A stretch of DNA of 64,000 nucleotides from Straminergon stramineum (taxonomy: Eukaryota; Streptophyta; Bryopsida; Hypnales; Calliergonaceae): positions 19,386,906-19,450,905 of the forward strand of contig OY987264.1 of the NCBI GenBank assembly GCA_963920665.1, in the 5' to 3' direction. Shown here one piece after another: positions 1-12,241 of the stretch. Positions within the stretch are counted from its first letter, which is position 1, and each line of letters begins with the position of its first letter. The notes beneath the pieces were generated by a model. That model was not told where the DNA came from and ran no database searches. It saw only the letters and a program-made list of their open reading frames with translations. Both the position numbers and the translations under genes were made by a program.

Positions 1-1875
1 GTAAACCAACCCATCATGGTTAGAATTAGGAGTTTACCCTCATGCTATTGCTGAAATTTATTTAACTTTTTCCCCCACATAAAAGACAATTGTGAGAAAT
101 GGCAAGAGCAATTGAATTTATAATTTTTCAACAAAGTATGAATTGGTTATGAATTTTTGAAGTTTAGTGCCTTCAAGAAACTCTAGATTAGTACCCCAAA
201 ACCAAAACCAAAAGAAATTGTACTCATAATGCTCATCTTACACACTTAAAGTAGTCACAGTATTTCGTAACAAAGATGGCCTAAAAAAGTCACTTCCTAC
301 AAAGGACTTACTTTGAGAAGCGGAAGCTTTATATGAGGTCACTAATTGCTACAATAATGTCACCTAAGACATTGATTGTGGTCTAAATCTCATTTTTTGC
401 GAACCCCTAGCAATGGGGTCTTCTTTCCCTAGGTGTCCGTCATAGGTCTTTTGACCTTAATCGGTTGTTCTAAATTAATTGATCAATGTTATTTGTGCAT
501 GCACAAGTTCACTTTTTTTTAATGGCGTAATTTATCTATACTTTCAATAAACTCTATTTTTCATCATCCTTTGGTCATTTTTTGACTAAAATTTCATTAT
601 ACATTGATAAGTACAAAATGGTAAAAAATTTGATCATGAAAACATCACTCTAAGTTTTTCGTATAAGTCAATTTTTAACCTTTCAATAGTATTGTATACA
701 TTGAGTTCATTTGTTCATAAATAAAGTTAGACAATTTCATAAGCAATTTCAATATGTAATAAAACTATTTAAAGATAATTTATTTTTATATATATATGAA
801 AACCAAAAATTGAAAAGTAAACTTTATCTACCCCAAAACATTATCCAATGATTGGTAGAGAATACAAAATGGTTGTTGTTTAATTAGGAGTTAAGTATTG
901 AAGAATTTTCAAGTTATTTATGGACCTGGAGAGTATTCTTTTGACCAAATTAATGGCATGGTGGTATGGTGTATTTGAGCACATAGATAGTCACTTATGT
1001 GCTCAAATACACTATCTAATAACTCATATTATTGTGTTGATTTTTTGTAACTAAAAAAACTTGTATTCATATATTGATTTTCTATAAATAAAACATATAG
1101 GAGGCATGTGTTGATTATTTGTTGGAAAAGTGCTTGTAAGAAATTTACCAAATAATCCAAGAATTATATACTAGAATTAGTGAGCAAGTTTAACAAAGGA
1201 TATGGAATAATTCACCATGTATTCAATGTATCTACATGTAGGATGTATTATATATATACACTTGTATTCACATTCTGATTCATATATTGGGTAGGGTGAA
1301 TTATTTTTTTGTTTCATCTTTTTCCTTCATTTCTATGAGCAAATGTATATTGCCAATTTCATTGTAATTTTGGGGGTAAAATTCAAATTAGTAATTTAAA
1401 GGAAAATTGTCATCACTATTGAGAATATCACTTGTTTTACTATTGGCTTTGAAGATATGCCAAGAGGCTAACAAATGTCAAACACAATAGTCTTTTAATT
1501 AATTTTTTGTAGGATTTAACATACTCCCCCTAGTCCTAAAATTCATTTCCCCACTAGAATCTCATATTTTTTCCAATAGTTTTGGGTAGATTATATGGAG
1601 TTTTTTTAAGGCTTGGTTTTTATTTACATTGCAATGAATACATACAATTTTCTTTATTGAATATAGTAATATGAAATTTGAACCCTTCTAAATTATGTGT
1701 TTCACAATATGATCAATGAAATTGGTATTAAAAAACACAAGCCAAGTTTCAATGTGGACACTTATTTTGGGATGGAGGAAATACTTCTTAGTATTTTGGT
1801 AGTGATGGCCATTGTACAAACTTTGATATAGTGTACTACATTATTGTTTAAAACACAAAAATTAATTTTTTTCAC
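1..1875. other. AT-rich intergenic DNA, no gene seen
   Basis: Low-complexity, AT-rich DNA with many short homopolymer runs and no open frame worth naming. The only discrete structure is a small perfect hairpin at 969-1012, listed separately. The stretch ends at the TTAA that precedes the first inverted-repeat element. Confidence 0.6.
969..1012. repeat. 17-bp perfect hairpin
   Basis: Positions 969-985 and 996-1012 are perfect reverse complements around a 10-base loop (core GTATTTGAGCACATA). The stem is too short and isolated to assign as a microRNA precursor. It may be the tip of a small foldback element. Confidence 0.6.
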
Positions 1876-1879
1876 TTAA

Positions 1880-3087
1880 CCCCTAAATGCCCAAGGCACC
1901 AAATTCTTGTGTTTCGAAAACTTTGAAGTTAAGTAAAACCCAACCAAATTTATATTATTATTAGTTTATATTTTTGGAGAACTCTTTTTGAAGTCCAATT
2001 TTAGGATCAAAAAGTTGATCTTAACCCCTAAACGCGTCGACGTCCATTTTCTGGACGATGAACAGTTTGAAACACCAGTTTCATCCTCCTAACTACTTGG
2101 ATGAAAGTTATTTTAATTTGTGAAGATACATTATCAAGTTTTTGTCCTATCTAAGGGTTGGATTTGGTATTACTAGAGTTCATATTTTTCTAAAATTACA
2201 AATGTGCAAGTATGTCAAGTGGTCAAACTGCATTGACTTTAGTTCTAAATTGGATTAGTGAAAATGAGGTCATAGATAGGAAGAACACAAAAATTTCAAA
2301 AAATCACTATGTGAAGAGAACCTCATTTCATAGCCATTCCAACAAATTTTACTCAAAATTTGATAATATTTTGCTTGTGATCGAATTTTGAAGGAATTTT
2401 GGAATTTTTCTCTCAAAGTTTATAAAAAAATATTGGTGATAGAATTGGTGAATCTAACCATATAGATGGAATCTACAAATCATAATCTATAACTTTCATT
2501 TGTATATCAATTCCAAAATATGCTTCCAAATAGCACTTTATAGTGATTTTTCTCAAATCGTCAATTCTGTAAATGAATCTAGACGTTTAGGGGTTAAAAA
2601 TAAAGGATTATGATTTTTCTATTTAAGATTTTGTGCAAAGATGCCCATTGCAATCTTGACTTCCTGTAGTGTTAAGGACTGTTGGAAATGAGCCTCAAAC
2701 ACACTAGATCTTGGAGGCAAAATCACATTAGAAATTAATTTAAAAAAATTATAGAATAGATTTTAAATAATTGTAAATTGATTGGGGTTATGCATACTAG
2801 GCCCTATAACCCATATGTTTTTAGTCACCAACTTTTTAGAGTTGGCATGCAAAAAGTGAATTGAAAAATTTTCATAGTTTTTACACCCTTATGATCAAAC
2901 ATTATAATCTTTCAATTTGTAAGTGATATTGTTATGTTTTCTTTTCCTATGTGATCTCTAACATGTCTAGTTTGTATTTGTATGGTTACAATTCAAAAGA
3001 AATTGGTACAACTATGAAAATGTTGACTTTTTGTTCAATTTAGAGCAAATTTCAAGAAGCTCCAAATAGGCCTTGGGCATTTAGGGG
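1880..3087. mobile_element. TTAA-flanked inverted-repeat element A
   Basis: The ends are perfect 18-bp terminal inverted repeats, CCCCTAAATGCCCAAGGC at 1880-1897 and its reverse complement at 3070-3087. TTAA lies immediately outside both ends (1876-1879 and 3088-3091). There is no transposase frame inside, so it would be non-autonomous. A second element with related ends (2025-2593) is nested in it; without that insert the element would be about 635 bp. TTAA duplication with CCC-starting ends is the hallmark of piggyBac-type transposition, but TTAA could also be part of the terminal repeat, so the superfamily is an inference. Confidence 0.6.
2025..2593. mobile_element. TTAA-flanked element B nested in element A
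   Basis: The termini CCCCTAAACG (2025-2034) and its reverse complement CGTTTAGGGG (2584-2593) are each bordered by TTAA on the outside (2021-2024 and 2594-2597). The 569-bp interior has no coding capacity. The end sequence starts like that of the surrounding element and then diverges, which fits a related subfamily inserted into an older copy. Confidence 0.5.
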
Positions 3088-3326
3088 TTAAATTATTGTA
3101 ATCAAAAGAAAAGAAAAGAAAATATTTACTTTTACTTTTACTTTTTCATTTTCCATTTTAATTTTAACAAGTCTAATTTTACATTTCTATATTTAGATGT
3201 ATTTCATTTTTGAAAGCCTATATATATTATTCTTACTATAAAATTTTATTTTATTTATATTTTTCATATATTTTATTTCATATATTTTAATTTCAAAACC
3301 AACTAATTGTTTGAAATTCAATAGAT

Positions 3327-4100
3327 ATGGATTTGCTATTAATAACATTTCTTGCAATGACGACACATTTGTTAGTCATTGGCAAATTTAATTTGCCTTC
3401 TATAATTTGGACTATATCTATATATTATTTAAAAATGTTACAATATTCCCTAATATGTTTATTTATACTCCTTCCATGTATTGCATTGTACATTATAGAC
3501 ATCCCACATCTTGTGCAAATTTATTCTATTGAAGTGAACAACCAAAATATAGAAGAAGCCCAAGAAGGTTATGAAGTTCCAATGGTGGAAGTGAGAAATG
3601 TAGATGTGACACAAAACATTCAGGACAGACAAGAAGTCACAATGCTGAAAGAGAAATACATAGAAGTGGCACAAAAAATCTCACTTGAATTGGCTGAATT
3701 TTTTTCAATTCCAATTGCCTCGATTGATTTAGTCCAAGCCCCTCTTGAAGAAGTCCCAAAGGTTCAAGTAATAGAAGGCCAAGATATAGAATTGATGCAA
3801 GAAGCTGTAATAGTAGAAGAAATAACTTTAAAATTGGTTGAAGAATCTTCAAAACTTACTATGGTAGAAGACCTAAATATAGAAGTGCCTAAAAAAGATC
3901 AAATAGTAGAAATCAAAGATTTACAAATGGTCCAAGAAGCTCAAGAATCCTCAACAATGAAACATAAGGACTTTAAAGTAGCCTTGAAAGATAAAGATTT
4001 AATTCTTCAAAGAACTCTATCAATTGAAGACAAGAATATAGAAGGTTTAGACACTTGGGTGGTCATTGAAACATCTAAGGTTGGAGAAGGAACACATTGA
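3327..4100 (+). CDS. unrecognised 257-residue protein, N-terminal hydrophobic segments and degenerate acidic repeats
   Basis: I do not recognise this frame. It is long and uninterrupted for such AT-rich DNA. Residues about 1-15 and 38-62 are strongly hydrophobic and could be membrane segments. The rest is a charged, Glu/Val/Ile-rich tail in which a short motif recurs at irregular spacing: NIEEAQE, YIEVAQK, DIELMQE, NIEVPKK, QMVQEAQE, NIEGLD. The same repeats are visible in the DNA as variants of ATAGAAGTG. This suggests growth by internal duplication and probably an extended or coiled-coil tail. The start is the first ATG after a very AT-rich leader. It lies 236 bp downstream of the right end of element A. 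It could be a lineage-specific gene, a piece of a transposon, or a chance frame. Confidence 0.35.
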   Translation: MDLLLITFLAMTTHLLVIGKFNLPSIIWTISIYYLKMLQYSLICLFILLPCIALYIIDIPHLVQIYSIEVNNQNIEEAQEGYEVPMVEVRNVDVTQNIQDRQEVTMLKEKYIEVAQKISLELAEFFSIPIASIDLVQAPLEEVPKVQVIEGQDIELMQEAVIVEEITLKLVEESSKLTMVEDLNIEVPKKDQIVEIKDLQMVQEAQESSTMKHKDFKVALKDKDLILQRTLSIEDKNIEGLDTWVVIETSKVGEGTH

Positions 4101-5830
4101 AGTATCCCTTGCAAACATCAATTCATGGATGGAGGTTGCTTCAACAAATGAATGAAATAGAAGTATATTGTACATGGCTACATTACTTGCAATACAAACA
4201 ATTGGCTAGTTAAAAAAGTAAATTACACTTGAATGCATATTGTAGGTTATATTTAGTTTTAAAATTTAAATTATCACATTTAAATATTATAAAGTCAAGT
4301 CTTGGAAATTCAAGTTATTTTTGAATTATTTAGAAAGAATTTTTGAATTTTGTGTATCATCTTAAGCAAATTAAATCTATACTTGTATTAAAAATATTAC
4401 ACAAAACAGATAATGTAGAAATTTAGTTTTTAAAATTTTCAGGACTAAAAGATGTGAAAGCTTTTAAGCTTCATGAATTGCTTGTGCTTGAATTTCATGC
4501 ACAAATTTTAAAGTTGCATTTAGTAAAAAAAATCTTTAATTTTTTGTTAAAAATAATATTTCAAAGTTATTTATTGTTCATTGACCCCTAAAATTCCAAG
4601 GCTATTTTTTCCATCAAAATCCACTCAAAACCACTATTTCTATTGTAAGGAGTAATAATTAAAAAAAATGATTTCTTTTGCATATCTAATTGTATGGTCT
4701 CACTAGACTAGTATAAGAATTTGTAGAAGAAATTTTGAGTGTTTAGATTGCAAATTTTTTTGCTTTTAAATTGAAGAAAATGGTTTTTTTGTACCTTCCA
4801 TGACTAAATTATTTGACTTTGAATTTTCTTAACTTAAATTGTTTTGCACTAAAGAATTTTAGTCAAATTTTAATATACTGAAAATTTAAGTTGACAATTT
4901 ATGGAAAAAAAATCAAACAAAAACACTTGATTTTCATTCTTTAAAAAAATTGTTAAGTAGAAGTAAGTATGAAATAGAAGGAAAATCTATATTGTCAATG
5001 GTTTTAAGATGGAATTGGAATACTTCACATTCATCTCATTACAAGGTAGACCTTCAAATTGTAGTGTGCTTTAAAACACCATTCCTAAATCAATATATAC
5101 TCCTATTCATGAAGAAATAGTTTTAGAATATCTACCAAAAAGAACTTTGACCCTTAATGTATCTTCTAAATACAATATTCAAATGATGCATTCTTAGGTG
5201 CATTGAAATCTCCTATCACTTGCCAATGACAAAATATAAAATTCCACTTGTCTAATACTAGAAATTGTCTAGAGTAGAAAAAATGTCGATTTGGGATATA
5301 CCTACCTTATTTCATAGTACTCCATATAAATTAGTAATAGTAGCAAACACACATTGAAGAACAAGGTGGGTGTTCATCCTTGCTCACTTCGATTTTGGAC
5401 AAAAATGTATGACACGACAATGAGCATTCATTCCCCAATTTTCATACGCAGAAAAAACACAAGAATGTAACCACCCACCCTAGAATGTAAGTTATATCAT
5501 ATGTAATGTTCAGGGAGAATTGCCAGTTAGTTCATTGTTAGCCAGTGGAATTGGTGAGAAAACCCAGCTGCAATTTGAAAACATCCCCCCCAAAATAGGT
5601 GAAAAAATCTATAAAATTTTTATTCAAAGTAAAAAATAGTGAAAAATCCGGACTTGAAAACTCGTTTCAATATGAGAATCAAAGGAGAAGATCTGCTAAA
5701 ACTCAAAAAATATCTCCAACGCTGCTCAGATGAACAGCTGGCAAACTTTTCAGCTGTGCTGTACCATAGAATGCGACGGGGAATCTGATGTCCTTCTCTG
5801 ATTTTCCAGAGTATCAGGAGGGCACATGTT
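4101..5830. other. intergenic; dispersed repeat copy, then less AT-rich DNA
   Basis: The first 480 bp are plain AT-rich DNA and 4585-5060 is a dispersed repeat copy (listed). From about 5500 the base composition becomes more balanced. A 38-codon plus-strand frame (5672-5788) is present but cannot be supported as a gene. Confidence 0.5.
4585..5060 (+). mobile_element. dispersed repeat copy (CCCCTAAA-ended family, diverged)
   Basis: It begins CCCCTAAAATTCCAAGGC after TTGA. It then follows, with many mismatches, the internal sequence of the copies at 49412, 55344 and 63320: a CACTCAAAA block, then ATTATTTGACTTTGAA, then ATTGTTAAGTAGAAGTA, then AAGATGGAATTGGAAT. No coding capacity. The right end is not found, so it is truncated or too decayed to see. 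Confidence 0.5.
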
Positions 5831-6072
5831 TCAACCCTCCAAACGGTTCTTCAGCCTATTCCACCAATCTCCAGCTATGGCAGCCCTCCCCAAAGCTGTG
5901 GAAGTACGAGTCAATTGGAGTTCCCGGAAAGCTCCTTCTTCAGGTGACTCGGATCTCGCCGCCTCACTAATACTGGTTACAACCAACACAAGATAAGACA
6001 AAATCCAAATCAAAAGACGAGTCTTTTCTGGAGTTTTCGAAGGAGGCTCCGAGGCTGGTACTGCTGCAGCCG
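5831..6072 (-). CDS. candidate last exon of a small single-span membrane protein (partial)
   Basis: On the minus strand a plausible acceptor (TATCTAACTTAG, intron end at 6073) opens a frame of about 80 codons ending in TGA at 5831. It reads as a Pro/Ala/Ser-rich linker, one hydrophobic span (LLIWILSYLVLVV), then an Arg/Glu-rich tail ending in WWNRLKNRLEG. The composition looks protein-like and is unlike the surrounding DNA. I do not recognise the family. A possible 5' exon starts at an ATG at about 6202 (MASPTLVVAVELND), but I found no donor with matching phase. It lies about 900 bp beyond the KAS III stop on the same strand, so it could also be part of that transcript's 3' region. Confidence 0.3.
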
Positions 6073-6965
6073 CTAAGTTAGATACAATAAAAGAACTGTA
6101 GCATGTATCCCAAACAAGTGGTACTTAACAAAGGAACTGGGTGGGAGAGTTGCTGAGTCATTCAATTCAACAGCTACAACTAAGGTAGGCGACGCCATTT
6201 GTGTCACTATGTACGAGAACTTTACATTTCAAACATTCAAATATATTCTACCGGTGCACAGTGACCACAAAGTGTCACAAATAAGGTCTCCTAACCTAAG
6301 AGGGCGATGACACTCACGGTACATGTTATTAAAATTCTGAAGCAGAGGACAGTATTACAATCTGCAAGTGAGAGCTAACGTGCCGAATATGAAACCGAAC
6401 TAAGCATTCAACAATCTGAAAAATGGTGTAAAACCTGGGATGACAAAAACATAGGACGCAATACCATAATCAAAATTAAAATACAACCAAAGGAATAATT
6501 ATGATAAAAAACCAATGTCAAAATTAGAAATCACCAGTTAAGAGGACTTGCCGCTAATTAGTTACACTCTTGGCTATTGTCACTGGAGCACTCAGGTTAT
6601 CAAGTGTCTTGCTCGGTCCTTGAAGATATCCACAAACGCTCTCGGGCCACGTTGGCTGCCGGCATAAGGGCAGATTGTACAGGGATGAAATGTACCGCCT
6701 CTCGACAGGGGTATAGCTTCTCAAAAACAAAACATTCAGTTGCCTGGTGACTATTTGGGAATAGTTTGGTATCAATGCTTCCATCCAACAGGTTCTATTC
6801 TTCATCCTTGAGCAGGTTGTGCTGCAATCAATCTTCTGTGTACTAATCCTAGGCCAAGAAAAATCTCACAGTATGCTTTGTTACAATTTATATAATTGTG
6901 TTCGATCCTATTCATTTCGTACTCAATTGCCATTCGGCTGCAGTTAATAAGACAGAAGGCAAGAT

Positions 6966-9900
6966 CTAACCCCACCTAACGATAGCTGATCCCCAAGTCA
7001 GGCCTGCCCCAAATCCAGCAGTAGCTACAACATCACCGACCTTCACCTTACCACTTCGGACAGCCTCGTCTAGAGCTAACGGTATGGAGGCTGCACTGGT
7101 ATTTCCGTAATTAGCAAGATTCGAAATCACTTTCTCTGAGGGTATATGTAATCTGTCAGATACAGAATCAAGAATCCTCTGGTTAGCCTGCAAGAGCACA
7201 CACATAAAACAACAATGTTAAGACCTTCAAATTGTAGAATCGAAGAGCAATTAATTGCTGCCACACTAAATCAGGTCGAGAACACTAGCACCATTAGGAG
7301 CCGGATCTTGTCTCCTATACTAAACCCAGCAACTCATCTATTCATACACTTCGTTGTCTTCAACTAGTAAGTTGGGTGTAAGTATGACTGGGCTAAATGC
7401 CTATGACCACTGATCTTTGATTGGGAATGAGGTTGTCTACTGTCTTGCAGTGGTATTCAATTTCTCGCTTCGACATTGCAGAGGACATTTTCCAGGATGC
7501 TCTCAACAGACTCGGCTCTTGTACACAGAGATCTCTCCACATCTCGATACTAATCTCCCCAAAATCACACTCCTATAAGCGTAGAAATGCATGAAGAGGC
7601 GCAAATAGTATCCTCTGCCTTGTGCACCAACTGCAATGGCCTTTACACTTTTGAGGGAACAGCGAGCGCACTACCTGAGCATAAAAAATTGTTCCAAGCA
7701 ATATGAACAGCTTACACTGTCTTGAATAGGAGTCCTAATACCTGGTGAAGAAGCAACCAGTCTACATTTTCGCCGGAGAGGCCAGCCTCCTGTAATGCGC
7801 CTTCCACAACCTGAGGCACGGCTCGTACAGCAAACTTGAACACCTCCTGTCCATTCATTTGAAGACATTCATATGAAGCCCTGCCAGGTTTTTTGAATGC
7901 TGCTCCATTTGTCTCCCCTCCACTAGGTGAGGGATCTGCAACATTATCCACCTTCACATGCAAATGCCTGCAATATTTGCATCCATGCTCAGTCCCAAGT
8001 TAAAAAGTCATGGCTTTCTGCATTTGACATTTGAAAGGACCAGTTGGAAAAATCATTCCAATGCCCCAACGGATACACTAAAAACAAGAGGCAGTGTAAT
8101 GCTCATGATGGAGAAATGCACCTACATCTGTGCAGGAAAATGAGAAGCATCTTGATCTCATTTGAGTGGACAACTAATAAAAGAATACGACATGATAAAG
8201 GAGAAGAAACCCACTTCTGCCCATTTCCATCACTGCGTAGGTCAAAGCCAAGCAAGCTGTCCTGGTCATCAGTGGCAGCCTGTTTAAGGAAGCCAATATG
8301 GTCGTATTAGTTCAAAAGGCATGTTTCAAAGCGCCATAATTGTGAGGATTCAAGTGCACAGAGCTCTAAAAACTAGGAATAGTACAGATCAGAGGTTCCA
8401 AACAACCGTCTGGAAAGTGCCAATATCTTGAAAATTTGACAATCAGTACTCTTTAATGCTACACAACCATGACACGACAAAAATCGATGATCCATAACAT
8501 CACTAAGAAGAGATCGAGGACATCGATAACTAACGCCAACAGTTATCAACATAAGGGTGGTTGAAAGGCCTAATTGAGAATTTCAGTAGAACTTCTGTGA
8601 GAACCAAGATGTTTCTGGCAATTCATGGAGTAGGACGTACAGTCAGACCTGTAATAGGACAGCTCCAGAGGCATCACCAAAGAGAATGCAAGTCCCTCTG
8701 TCTGTCCAATCCACGTATCTTGAAAGGGCATCAGCACCCACAACGAGTACATTCTTATATCCCCCTCCTGCACGTAATTTCAAAGTTGGCTTTAGACGGC
8801 CACACTAATTTTGCTTATGATGACATCAACAAAAATTTATGTCCAGTTAGCGTTAGAGGAGCAGTCTATTCTGTAAAACTCAACTCGTTAACAAGCTTTG
8901 TTTAATTATTTGAGAAACGTAGAATAATACCCCTAATGAAGCGAGTGGCCGTCACAAGACCCAGCACGAAGCCGCTACATGCAGCCGTCAAATCAAAAGC
9001 CAAAGCATTATGACATCCCAGCAAAGTTTGCACCTGAAAATGCCATGAAAAATATAACTATATCTTAAAACATAGCATCCACAAAACATAGTTGCCGAGT
9101 TATGAGAACAATTCAACACTGCACGAGAACTCTGAAACTACACTTAGAAACCTTGAAGCACCACCCAGTTCAAATGCAAACTATAAAGAAAGAGTTATTG
9201 GATCTACTTGTTACACAAGCCAGTACAAGGGAAATGTAGTAAGTCTGAAATACACAATGCTATAGCAGAAACGTGCTTCACACGGTGTTCCTCAAACATA
9301 GACAGTATCGATCGTTGAAGAGTCAACTATTATGGAAATTCGCGAAACTAACACGGATTGTATAAAGTGACCAAGAATTCAATCAGAAAGGAAAGAAATT
9401 GCAGAAGAGGATTTTGGTGATGAGATGCTTCGTTTCAGAAATAGAAATCTCCAAGTCACAACCTAAATAGTGAAGAAGCTTCTTTTCCTTAAAAGTTACA
9501 AGAAGATCATTACCCACGTTGCAAACAATATGCATCAAATTCTTATAATTCATACCTGTGGGGCACTACCAAACAGATCATCCGGAGTAGATGTGCAGAG
9601 TAGCACCAAATCAACCTCCTCTGGGCTCACGTTAGCCATTTCAAGGGCCTTTCTTGAAGCCTCCACAGACAAAGATGTGAGCGTCTCCTCCTCTGTAAAA
9701 ATTTGAAGAGCCGAATCAGCACTCATGAAATTGTCTCTATGAGAGCCAAATCATAGAAACTACCAATTTTTTACATATTTGCTCATCTCTTAAACAATTG
9801 ACACATTGCTACTTCTGTATAGGTCCCAGTATGAAACTCACACTACACCTAGAACACCATATACTGTGGACCACGGTAATTACAAGAGGTCACAGTAATA

Positions 9901-12241
9901 CATGTTTATCAAATTTAGTGAGACATTTTTCACCACCTTGGAAGCTGCATACTAGCTAACAACCTCCTTTGTTAGGAGCCACTTTAATTTTTCACCCACT
10001 GCAATGGAGCATACACTGTATCTGGGGTGTTTTGGAGTAAGATACTTCGATATCTCCACAATAACTAAGGAATCATCATTTGCATATTATTCTCTCCAAA
10101 CATGGTCACACAATACTAACATGGAAATAAATCGTCAAGAGAAACAGGGTCAACACAAAGCTGGTTTTCATGAGAAAGATTTCTTGCCTCCAAGTACACG
10201 ACGATTGCGAATTCCTGTTCGTACAGAAATCCATTCATCCGAAGTGTCCACATATTTTGAGAGATCCGCATTGCTGATAACATTCTTAGGTACAGCTGAC
10301 CCCGACCCGACCAATCTCGAGCCCCTTCCTACACGCCTGAAACCACAGCTTCAGAAAATCGGAAGCCTACTCAAAAACTCTAACCTGATTTCATGAGACC
10401 TTTGAATCTTCAAAATCCTTCCGTTCACAAGAAACACACCCTAACAGCACGGATTTCAAGAGTTGGCAAAGCTGCCATATCAACCCCTACAGGAGCATGG
10501 TTTTAAAAAGGACCAATTCAATTCATTATATTGTTATAACGAGACCAAATTTTATATCACCAGAATTATTGCAGAACATTCATGTCTTGGTCAAAAAATA
10601 GATAAAGTTGAACGAAAGTAACTCCCTATACGGCCCACTGAAAAGTGGTAAACAAAAGCATTAATCCCAGTTGAGCCTCGAAGTGTTAAACGAGAACAAA
10701 ACTTACCTTAATGACTCGCCTCCAACACGCTGCGACAACTCCCCTTTCTCCAATTCAGAAGATGCAAGCGAGTCGTCCCTGTTCATTGATGCCCAAACCA
10801 TAAGTCTCATACAACACACTGGCAGAGCAGCAACAAAACAAGGTTTTACTGCTGATGGAAAAAAAAAAGCAAAAAAAGAGAACATGAGATCTCACCTGCT
10901 CTCGGCTGACATAACAGCTCGACACCCCACACCGACAACTGATGCCGATGAGCGCCAATGCGTACACCTCAATGAAACCCTTTCATGAACCCTTTCACCA
11001 CCTAGAAAACCATGACCACTGCTCAGTTATCCTCCAATGCAATCAAAACATGACCAGAATAGAATCCAAATGCAAACAAACAATTCAAGGAAAGGAAGAG
11101 AGAGACAATGTCGAATTCAAAACAGGTAGAAACCCCCAAATTCCTTTAGCGCCACTTGATGAGATCCTCAGCTGGTGTACACTCCGTTAATCAATGTACC
11201 CACGTGATTTTAGATCTTTCACTCACCATATCTCTTATAATGTAAAGTCTCCATTCACCATACAGGAAGGGAGAGGTTCCATTCACCACAGAGGGAAACC
11301 TGGAACCTTTCCCTACAACAATCTAGAATCTCGCACCCATCTACACGTTTGCACATTTATTTGAAGGTAAGCTGAAAATCAATTGCTAAAAAGAAAATGC
11401 CAACAGATGAAGTATTTTCACACTTAGCACAAATCAAAGCTCACCCGTATGGTCAATGGAGCCTTTCATGTAATGTATGGTTAATGGAGTCTCTATCTTA
11501 CACAATATCCAAATAAGACATTCTTTGCTGCATTGGTATCCTCTTTCATTAGCCAACAAGGACATCTAAGAATTTGAAACAATCTGATAGACACTATGCT
11601 CAAGTGGCGATTATGAATGTCTCTCAGCTGCACCACGCAACAACCAATGTCTTCTCCTCTCCTCAATTCCTCCCCTCAAAACTCCCATCCATACCACAAT
11701 CCAAGAATTCAAAAGAAGTTCAGCCAGTGTACATCAATATGTACCTATTGGTAAAGAAGCAATTTGAGAGAATCAGCTTTTCCCAACTTCGCCTACGATT
11801 TCCAAATACCGCCTTCTTAGATACATTGTAATCCTCTCAACAAAAAATACAAAAAAATCGACCAATCTAATACTATAAACTCTGCTCCACAGTCAACCCG
11901 GCGATCGATTTCAAGCCTCCCTAGCACACAATCAGCTGAAACACGCACCAATCCCATCCCCCTCTCCCAAATCCTCCGAAAAAATCTCACAATCCAAGAA
12001 TGCCGCCGAATCCCCAATCACAAACAATGCGGAAATCAAACCCTAATTCCGAGACACACAACCACAAACTCATCTACCCAAATCCACTCTCAAATCCTAG
12101 CAATCCAAAACGAGCGATCACACAGCCACACAGCCACAAAAAAAAATACCCAAAACCAAAACTCCAAACCAAGAGACCAAAATGAAACGCACCTTGTAGA
12201 GAAGCTGCAAAAGCCGAAGCCGGTGGAGTGTGGCACGCCAT
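6966..12241 (-). CDS. 3-oxoacyl-[ACP] synthase III, plastidial (KAS III)
   Basis: Catalyses the first condensation of type II fatty-acid synthesis, acetyl-CoA with malonyl-ACP, in the plastid stroma. Nine exons: 12241-12193, 10848-10707, 10336-10188, 9692-9556, 9033-8931, 8767-8649, 8279-8215, 7967-7742, 7187-6966. All phases agree and give 403 residues, the usual plant length. Visible marks are VGSGSAVP and [16 protein letters not shown] near residues 75-110, catalytic Cys178 in TAACSGF, His329 in LLLHQANQR and Asn359 in YGNTSAAS. The His-Asn spacing of 30 equals bacterial FabH. Residues 1 to about 65 are Ala/Ser/Cys-rich and act as the presumed plastid transit peptide. Intron 3 must use a GC donor (GAG|GCAAGA), because only that join gives the family's residue spacing after NRRVL. 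The exon 2 acceptor could be 3 bp upstream. Confidence 0.95.

Noticed and set aside
969..1012. Short hairpin as a microRNA precursor
   Set aside because: The 17-bp stem is too short for a plant microRNA fold-back and no extended pairing surrounds it.
1880..1887. CCCCTAAA motifs resemble the plant telomere unit CCCTAAA
   Set aside because: They occur singly at element ends with TTAA flanks and never in tandem, so they are transposon termini rather than interstitial telomere repeats.
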